Shown here one piece after another: positions 6,166 to 10,465 of a DNA stretch of 10,465 bases. The notes beneath the pieces were generated by a model. That model saw only the letters and a list, made by a program, of their open reading frames with translations. It was not told where the DNA came from and searched no databases. The stretch's first letter is position 1; every line of letters begins with the position of its first letter. The position numbers were made by a program, and so were the translations under genes. Origin of the DNA: Candidatus Shapirobacteria bacterium (GTDB taxonomy: Bacteria; Patescibacteriota; Microgenomatia; UBA12405); assembly GCA_023245435.1 (NCBI GenBank), contig JAHFKH010000010.1:11261-21725 (forward strand). The letters are read 5' to 3'.

Positions 6166-7405
6166 AGTACTAATAACCACTTCTGGCACTGGAACAAGAT
6201 TAGGGGATATAACTAAATATACAAACAAATCACTTGTTAAAGTTGGTAAAAAACCAGTAATCTCATATATTATTGAAGCATATCCTAAAAATACTCAATT
6301 AGTTGTAACATTAGGATATTTCGGAAATCAAGTAAGAGAATTTATAGAAATGGTTTATCCTGACAGAAAAATAGAATTTGTTCAAGTTGACAAATATGAG
6401 GGAGTCGGTACTAGCCTAGGATACTCAATGTTACAAGCCAAAAATTATCTTCAATGTCCATTTATATATCACGCCTGTGACACTATCGTCATGGAACAGC
6501 ACATACCATCACCCTCCACAAATTGGATAGGTGGATACAAAGGCGATGGATCATCTCATTATGCGTCGTTTGACATAGTTGATGGAAAAATTAAAGAAAT
6601 ATATGATAAAGGATATTTAAATCCCGACTATCTACATATTGGTCTAATTGGAATAAAAAATTATCAAGAATTCTGGATTAATTTGGATAACAATTACAAA
6701 AAAAATCCAAATGACTCAACTTTAAACGATGTAATAGCACTAAACGCCATGTTTAAAGAAAATATTGATTTTAAAGTGATTAATTTCAAAAAATGGTACG
6801 ACATTGGAAATGTTGAAAGCCTTCAAAAAGCAAGACAAGATATAAATGATTCATTTTATATTCTAGACAAGTTGGGGGAATCGATATTTATTTTTGATAA
6901 ATTTGTAGTAAAGTTTTTTTCTGACGAAAAACTAGTAAAACAAAGAGTTGCTAGAGCCAAGATTTTAAAAGGATTAGTTCCAGCAATCGAATCAAGTACA
7001 AAAAATTTTTATAAATACAAATATGCAAAAGGGGATTTATTCTCAGATGTTGCTAATCCCAGTGATTTTAATAAATTTTTAAATTGGTCAAAAAATAAAT
7101 TATGGAAAGTTACTAATGAAGCGTCATCAGAAAATTTTAAGCAAATATGCCACGATTTCTATTACAAAAAAACTATTGAAAGAATTGATAAATTTTTAGA
7201 ATCAAGATCAATAATTGATCAATCAAACACAATTAATGGTGAAAAAATACCGCCAATCAAAGATATATTAAAATTGGTTAATTTTGAGGAACTTTGTAAT
7301 GCAGATCAAACAATGTTTCATGGGGATTTTATTTTAGATAATATTATAAAAACAAAAAAAGGATATTCACTATTGGATTGGAGGCAAAATTTTGTGGGTT
7401 ATTAG
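6155..7405 (+). CDS. Sugar nucleotidyltransferase fused to APH-fold kinase (frame broken near the 3' end)
   Basis: The N-terminal domain (residues about 1-230) is a nucleotidyltransferase that would join a sugar 1-phosphate to a nucleotide. It shows GTGTRLG (11-17), a lysine-rich TNKSLVKVGKKP (23-34), an acidic metal site at D109 (ACDTIV) and a late WYDIGN motif. A linker leads to a kinase of the aminoglycoside/choline-phosphotransferase fold, with HGDFILDN (H389, D391 catalytic, N396) and LLDW (D408, metal). The open frame stops at TAG 7403-7405, 416 residues in, just after the metal Asp. The missing C-terminal part lies in the -1 frame directly downstream, so the original product would be about 522 residues. 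I start at the ATG at 6155 (MKYKVLITTS) because the motif normally lies at the extreme N-terminus; 6131 would add eight unneeded residues. It overlaps the epimerase gene by 11 bases. A fused kinase and nucleotidyltransferase suggests that C1 phosphorylation and activation are consecutive steps. Confidence 0.82.
   Translation: MKYKVLITTSGTGTRLGDITKYTNKSLVKVGKKPVISYIIEAYPKNTQLVVTLGYFGNQVREFIEMVYPDRKIEFVQVDKYEGVGTSLGYSMLQAKNYLQCPFIYHACDTIVMEQHIPSPSTNWIGGYKGDGSSHYASFDIVDGKIKEIYDKGYLNPDYLHIGLIGIKNYQEFWINLDNNYKKNPNDSTLNDVIALNAMFKENIDFKVINFKKWYDIGNVESLQKARQDINDSFYILDKLGESIFIFDKFVVKFFSDEKLVKQRVARAKILKGLVPAIESSTKNFYKYKYAKGDLFSDVANPSDFNKFLNWSKNKLWKVTNEASSENFKQICHDFYYKKTIERIDKFLESRSIIDQSNTINGEKIPPIKDILKLVNFEELCNADQTMFHGDFILDNIIKTKKGYSLLDWRQNFVGY
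7387..7393 (+). other. Possible -1 slippery heptamer / site of frame disruption (A AAT TTT)
   Basis: In the upstream gene's frame the codons read CAA AAT TTT GTG. The heptamer A-AAT-TTT has the X-XXY-YYZ form of -1 slippery sites, and a one-base backward slip continues straight into the downstream kinase frame (TGT GGG TTA TTA GAA). The weak stem I can draw downstream (7412-7416 with 7421-7425, one G-U pair) lies 18 bases away, too far and too weak to be a convincing stimulator. A simple one-base loss from the T run, or a lost G in TTTGGTGGG, explains the break equally well. Confidence 0.35.
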
Positions 7406-7722
7406 AATCAGGTGATATGTATTACGACCTTGCTAAATTAAATCACAATTTAACAGTAAATCATGGAATAATAAACGATAATTTATTTACCATAGACATA
7501 AATAAACATGACATAAATTGTGACATATTACGTAAAGAAAATTTAGTTCAATGTCAAAAAATATTATTTGAATTTATTAAAGATAATAAATTAAATGAAA
7601 AAAAAGTAAAAATCTTAACGGCAATAATTTGGCTAAATATGTCACCACTTCATCATCATCCATTTGATTTATTTTTATTTTATTTTGGTAAGCTAAATCT
7701 ATGGCGCGAACTTCAAAAATAA
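7394..7722 (+). pseudogene. C-terminal part of the kinase domain, in the -1 frame relative to the upstream gene
   Basis: This frame encodes the rest of the APH-like kinase: GLLESGDMYYDLAKL directly continues the LLDWRQNF of the upstream frame. A DW-metal segment followed by GDxYYDLAKL is the usual order in capsule-type kinases of this fold. The helical end (WLNMSPLHHHPFDLFLFYF) looks like the closing helices of the same domain. On its own it lacks the catalytic HGD and the metal Asp, so it would not be an enzyme. A TTG at 7378 could in principle start it, but with no ribosome site and no sensible N-terminus I treat it as the detached 3' part of the 6155 gene. It overlaps the HAD phosphatase gene by 22 bases. 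No other damage is visible: the downstream 109 codons are intact, which argues that the break is recent, an error, or bypassed by recoding. Confidence 0.75.
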
Positions 7723-8249
7723 TTATTCCAAAGAATTTTATTCTAGACGTTGACGGCGTATTTACTGATGGTAAATTCTACTATACCACCGATGGAAAAA
7801 TAATGAAAAAATTTGGTCCAGAAGATAACGATGGACTTTCGCTATTAAAAGGAAAATTGCATATTCATGCAATATCAGGTGATAAAAATGGATTTGCCAT
7901 TACACAAAAACGTATAGCAGATGATATGAAGATTCCACTTGACATGGTTTCAACATTTCAACGAATCGAATGGATAAAAGAAAGATTTAATCCTTCCGAA
8001 ACTATATATATGGGGGATGGTATTTATGATCCATTAGTATTTAAAGAAGTGGGTTATAGTATTGCCCCTGCAAATGCTTTTTATACAACCAAATCTAAGG
8101 CTGACTTTGTTACAAATGCAAAAGGTGGTGAGGGAGCAGTTGCCGAAGCATGTATCCACATATTAGAAAAATTTTTTGAACCATTCGACGTTTTTAAAAT
8201 TAACTTTTCAAATGGGTCAGGTTCATGGAGCAAAGATGGTAAAAATTAA
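7701..8249 (+). CDS. HAD-superfamily phosphatase, KdsC-like
   Basis: This 182-residue protein has the complete set of HAD motifs: nucleophile and acid DVDGVFTDG (D16, D18), motif II serine ISG (S59), a motif III lysine (probably K93) and the metal acids MGDGIYD (D106, D110). It lacks a cap insert and has KGGEGAVAEA near the C-terminus (about 146-155), the GGxGAV element typical of the KdsC subfamily, which dephosphorylates KDO 8-phosphate as a tetramer. No KdsA or KdsB homologue is visible nearby, so KDO is not implied. In this context it more likely removes a terminal phosphate from a phosphosugar made by the neighbouring isomerase and epimerase. The ATG overlaps the end of the kinase frame by 22 bases. 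The C-terminal tail (about residues 160-182, NGSGSWSKDGKN) is an unremarkable polar extension. Confidence 0.85.
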   Translation: MARTSKIIIPKNFILDVDGVFTDGKFYYTTDGKIMKKFGPEDNDGLSLLKGKLHIHAISGDKNGFAITQKRIADDMKIPLDMVSTFQRIEWIKERFNPSETIYMGDGIYDPLVFKEVGYSIAPANAFYTTKSKADFVTNAKGGEGAVAEACIHILEKFFEPFDVFKINFSNGSGSWSKDGKN

Positions 8250-9195
8250 AATGAATGATGCTGTGAGTGCACAAGAGAACGATTGGCCTAAAATGTGTAC
8301 AAATGCGGCAAAAAGTATCAGCATCTATAATGTCTTCCGTTCAACAAAAACATTTCAGCGGGTTGTCGAAGGCTCGCCAATTTCAAGTGGGCTGTGGAAT
8401 TTGAAACGACTACTTAATAATCGAATATTTACTAAATCAATTAACTTAATACAACAATCCGACACTATTGGACTACCGTTAAACAAAATTGATTTCGAAT
8501 TAAACTCTAGAACCTACAGTTTGTCACCCACCACAATTCGATATACAAATAATGCTCTGAATTGCCTTTCATTGTTTGGAAAAAAAATATTTGACGGTAA
8601 CACTAATATATATGAAGTTGGTGCAGGTTACGGTGGTGAATGTAAAATCTTCAATGATATTGCAATAACCACAAATCAACATAATTTAAAAGACAAATGG
8701 TTTATTTATGATTTGCAAACGTCTACAAGTCTAATAACAAAATTTCTAAACAGTTTTAATTACACAACAAAATTTTTAAAACTGACTAAGCAAAGACTTG
8801 TTACAAACAATAAATACCTAGTCATATCAAATGGTGCTTTTTCTGAAATGCATGGCGAATTATTAAATCAATATTTTGATAAAGTTATCTCTGGCGCAAA
8901 ATACGGATACTTCATTACAAACTTTGAAACCCATTCAGCGCCACACGGCGGCTGGACAACATCGGACTTTATAGAAAAACTCCGTGCCAGTGGTAAGACA
9001 GACGTAACAATATTACCAACAACCAAATATCTTAGTTATTTTGATCACCAAGCTAACAGTAAATTAATTGTATTTGGTCACAACAAATTACAAAAAAGCG
9101 ATGATCGCATAATTGATATAGGTAAAATATACTTATTAACATTAATTATTAAAATATACGAAATAGTCAAAGGTAATTTTGCAAAACAAGCATAA
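8236..9195 (+). CDS. Putative sugar O-methyltransferase (SAM-dependent, NanM-type family)
   Basis: The product (319 residues from this start) belongs to the class I SAM-dependent fold. Motif I is IYEVGAGYGGE (about 125-135), an acidic strand-2 end follows in FIYDL (D159), and ISNGAFSEMHGE (about 197-208) closely resembles the SNYAFSE signature of the putative sugar O-methyltransferase family found in many surface-polysaccharide loci. The early NDWPKMC segment is also a usual feature of that family. Start choice: ATG 8236 has GGAG at 8227-8230 with a 5-base spacer and overlaps the phosphatase gene by 14 bases; ATG 8251, one base after the phosphatase stop, would shorten the protein by five residues and is almost as likely. 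The methyl acceptor is probably a hydroxyl of the glycan or of the sugar nucleotide made upstream. The second methyltransferase follows after three bases. Confidence 0.8.
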   Translation: MVKIKMNDAVSAQENDWPKMCTNAAKSISIYNVFRSTKTFQRVVEGSPISSGLWNLKRLLNNRIFTKSINLIQQSDTIGLPLNKIDFELNSRTYSLSPTTIRYTNNALNCLSLFGKKIFDGNTNIYEVGAGYGGECKIFNDIAITTNQHNLKDKWFIYDLQTSTSLITKFLNSFNYTTKFLKLTKQRLVTNNKYLVISNGAFSEMHGELLNQYFDKVISGAKYGYFITNFETHSAPHGGWTTSDFIEKLRASGKTDVTILPTTKYLSYFDHQANSKLIVFGHNKLQKSDDRIIDIGKIYLLTLIIKIYEIVKGNFAKQA

Positions 9196-9198
9196 AAT

Positions 9199-10329
9199 AT
9201 GAATACAATAACCCGTAAAAAAAGCATTATTACCAATAAATCAAACTTGGAACATTTGTATACATTCAAAAACTTTCCAGTATTTTTTGGTTGTACTAAC
9301 AATGATATTCATAACGACGTTAAAGCAGATATGAGCTGGTCAATTTGTCCAGAATCAGGTGTAATTCAACTCGATAAGTTAATTCCACTCGATATTTTAT
9401 ATCAAGAACAACATGTTGACGGAACTGGCCCAACCTGGGAAAAATACTATAATGACTTTGCTCAATACATTATTAAAAAAAAACCAAAAAATATTTTGGA
9501 GATTGGGGGCGGAGCAGGAAAACTCGCTGATATTGTGATTGAGTCCACAGTCGACACAGATTGGACAATGGCCGAGCCAAACCCTTTACATGATGAAACT
9601 GACAGAATTAAACTAATCCCAAAATTTTTTAATGATAAGTTTAAATACATAGGAAGCGTTGACACAATTGTTTTCTCTCAGGTAATGGAGCATGCCTACG
9701 ACCCAAATGAATTTTTATTATCAATTGCAAAATTTTTGAAAACCGGCAATAAACTGGTATTTGCATATCCTAATTTAAAATTATGGCTAGAAAAGAAATA
9801 TACCAACGCGATAAACTTTGAGCACACATTTTTCCTAACTGATTATTTTGTTGATTACTTATTACAAAAGCACGGTTTCAAAATTACAGACAAGACCTTT
9901 TATAACGAACATAGTATATTTTATGTTGCCGAAAAAATTAACAAACCCAGAGTTGATGTAAAATTTGAAAACAAATATGTTGAATACAAAAAAATATTCA
10001 ATGAGTTTATTCAGTACCACCAGCAACTAGTTAAAGATCTCAATACAAAAATTGAAAAATTTGATGGTAAAGTTTACCTGTTTGGTGCACATATATTTTC
10101 ACAATATCTCTTTGAATTTGGGCTAAACAAGTCTAAAGTAAGTGGATTACTCGACAACTCTCCACTAAAAATAGGTAAACGTTTGTATGGCACAAATTAT
10201 ATTGTTGATAATCCCACTATCATTAAAGAAGACAATAAAGTAGGTATTATTCTAAAGGTTGGTATTTATAGGGATGAAATATTTAAACAACTAAAACAAC
10301 TTAATCCAAATATCGTTATTTTTGAGTAA
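9199..10329 (+). CDS. Three-part SAM-dependent methyltransferase of the sugar-biosynthesis type
   Basis: This 376-residue protein has three parts. Residues 20-90 include FPVFFGC, a WSICPESGVIQL segment and LIPLDILYQEQH, resembling the N-terminal module that in NDP-sugar C-methyltransferases binds zinc. Here only two cysteines remain (C32, C50), so a four-ligand zinc site is not evident. The central class I methyltransferase domain shows ILEIGGGAGKLA (99-110), QVMEHAYDPNEFL (161-173) and NFEHTFFLTDYFVDYLL (206-221). The C-terminal part (about 290-376) looks like a second Rossmann unit, with VYLFGAH and GLLDNSPLKIGKRLYGT, similar to the C-terminal domain of those C-methyltransferases. C- or O-methylation of a nucleotide-bound or glycan sugar is the likely role; the sequence does not decide between them. 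It follows the first methyltransferase by three bases and has no clear Shine-Dalgarno sequence. Confidence 0.82.
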   Translation: MNTITRKKSIITNKSNLEHLYTFKNFPVFFGCTNNDIHNDVKADMSWSICPESGVIQLDKLIPLDILYQEQHVDGTGPTWEKYYNDFAQYIIKKKPKNILEIGGGAGKLADIVIESTVDTDWTMAEPNPLHDETDRIKLIPKFFNDKFKYIGSVDTIVFSQVMEHAYDPNEFLLSIAKFLKTGNKLVFAYPNLKLWLEKKYTNAINFEHTFFLTDYFVDYLLQKHGFKITDKTFYNEHSIFYVAEKINKPRVDVKFENKYVEYKKIFNEFIQYHQQLVKDLNTKIEKFDGKVYLFGAHIFSQYLFEFGLNKSKVSGLLDNSPLKIGKRLYGTNYIVDNPTIIKEDNKVGIILKVGIYRDEIFKQLKQLNPNIVIFE

Positions 10330-10330
10330 T

Positions 10331-10465
10331 ATGATTACAGCAATTTGCAATATTTATATAAACTCAAAAGAAAAAGAGGATATTTTTAAGGAAACATTTC
10401 CACAAGTATATAAAATTAGTAATAATTGGTTAATATATATACGTGGTAGTAGAAGTCAAGAAATA
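10331..10465 (+). CDS. N-terminal fragment of an unidentified gene, possibly a glycosyltransferase (3' truncated)
   Basis: An ATG one base after the preceding stop opens a frame that runs to the window edge without a stop (45 codons). The fragment begins MITAICNIYINSKEKEDIF and continues with FPQVYKISNNWLIYIRGSR. The early hydrophobic strand, the NS segment and the WLIYIRG strand would fit the first beta strands of a cytosolic enzyme. The position in a polysaccharide operon makes a glycosyltransferase a reasonable guess, but no diagnostic motif is contained in what is visible. Confidence 0.45.
   Translation, partial: MITAICNIYINSKEKEDIFKETFPQVYKISNNWLIYIRGSRSQEI

Noticed and set aside
7412..7425. 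Stem GTGAT/ATTAC downstream of the slippery heptamer as a frameshift stimulator.
   Set aside because: It is five pairs with one G-U and lies 18 bases from the heptamer, farther than the usual 5-9 bases, so it is too weak to support recoding.
4931..8249. KDO biosynthesis locus, because a SIS isomerase and a KdsC-like phosphatase occur together.
   Set aside because: No KDO-8-phosphate synthase or CMP-KDO synthase is present, and the nucleotidyltransferase is a sugar-1-phosphate type fused to a kinase.
1305..10329. Alternative genetic code with TGA read as an amino acid, as in some candidate-phyla bacteria.
   Set aside because: Genes have normal lengths without TGA readthrough, and the exported-protein gene ends in TGA at a clean ATGA junction.

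Overview
The window is an AT-rich stretch of bacterial DNA packed with genes for making a cell-surface polysaccharide or glycan. About ten intact genes are present, plus one frameshifted gene and a gene cut off at each end. Most genes abut or overlap, and there is no intergenic gap above about 40 bases. I saw no tRNA, rRNA, CRISPR array, insertion sequence or strong intrinsic terminator. The standard stop codons fit: one gene ends in TGA and no gene needs TGA read as an amino acid. Low GC, compact genes, weak or absent Shine-Dalgarno sequences and an unusually short UDP-glucose-dehydrogenase-like protein would suit a candidate-phyla (Patescibacteria-like) bacterium. That is an inference from style, not a proven assignment; other AT-rich bacteria are possible.

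Layout. Positions 1-180 are the C-terminal end of a UDP-glucose/GDP-mannose dehydrogenase-like gene (+). It meets, tail to tail and with no gap, a two-gene minus-strand unit (1847 to 181): a small exported protein coupled by an ATGA overlap to a multi-pass membrane protein resembling GT-C glycosyltransferases. A 34-base divergent spacer (1848-1881) separates this unit from a long plus-strand run that continues to the right edge. That run holds a second GT-C-like membrane protein (1882-3135), a small membrane protein with a predicted winged-helix tail (3119-3634) and a Wzx-type flippase (3637-4950). Next come four sugar-phosphate and nucleotide-sugar genes (4931-8249), two SAM-dependent methyltransferases (8236-10329) and the first 45 codons of another gene (10331 onward).

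How the genes may work together. The central cassette contains a SIS-domain ketose/aldose isomerase, a ribulose-phosphate-3-epimerase-family enzyme, a nucleotidyltransferase fused to an APH-fold kinase, and a KdsC-like HAD phosphatase. The set has the logic of the GDP-heptose route (isomerase, kinase, phosphatase, nucleotidyltransferase) but uses different protein families plus an epimerase. I infer that it makes a nucleotide-activated sugar of unknown identity. The two methyltransferases probably methylate that sugar or the glycan, the flippase would move the lipid-linked unit across the membrane, and the GT-C-like proteins would act on the outer face using polyprenyl-linked donors.

The main oddity is that the nucleotidyltransferase-kinase gene is broken by a -1 shift at 7387-7405, exactly inside the kinase catalytic core. 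The shift sits on a heptamer with the form of a ribosomal slippery site, so a real mutation, a sequence error and recoding all need to be considered.
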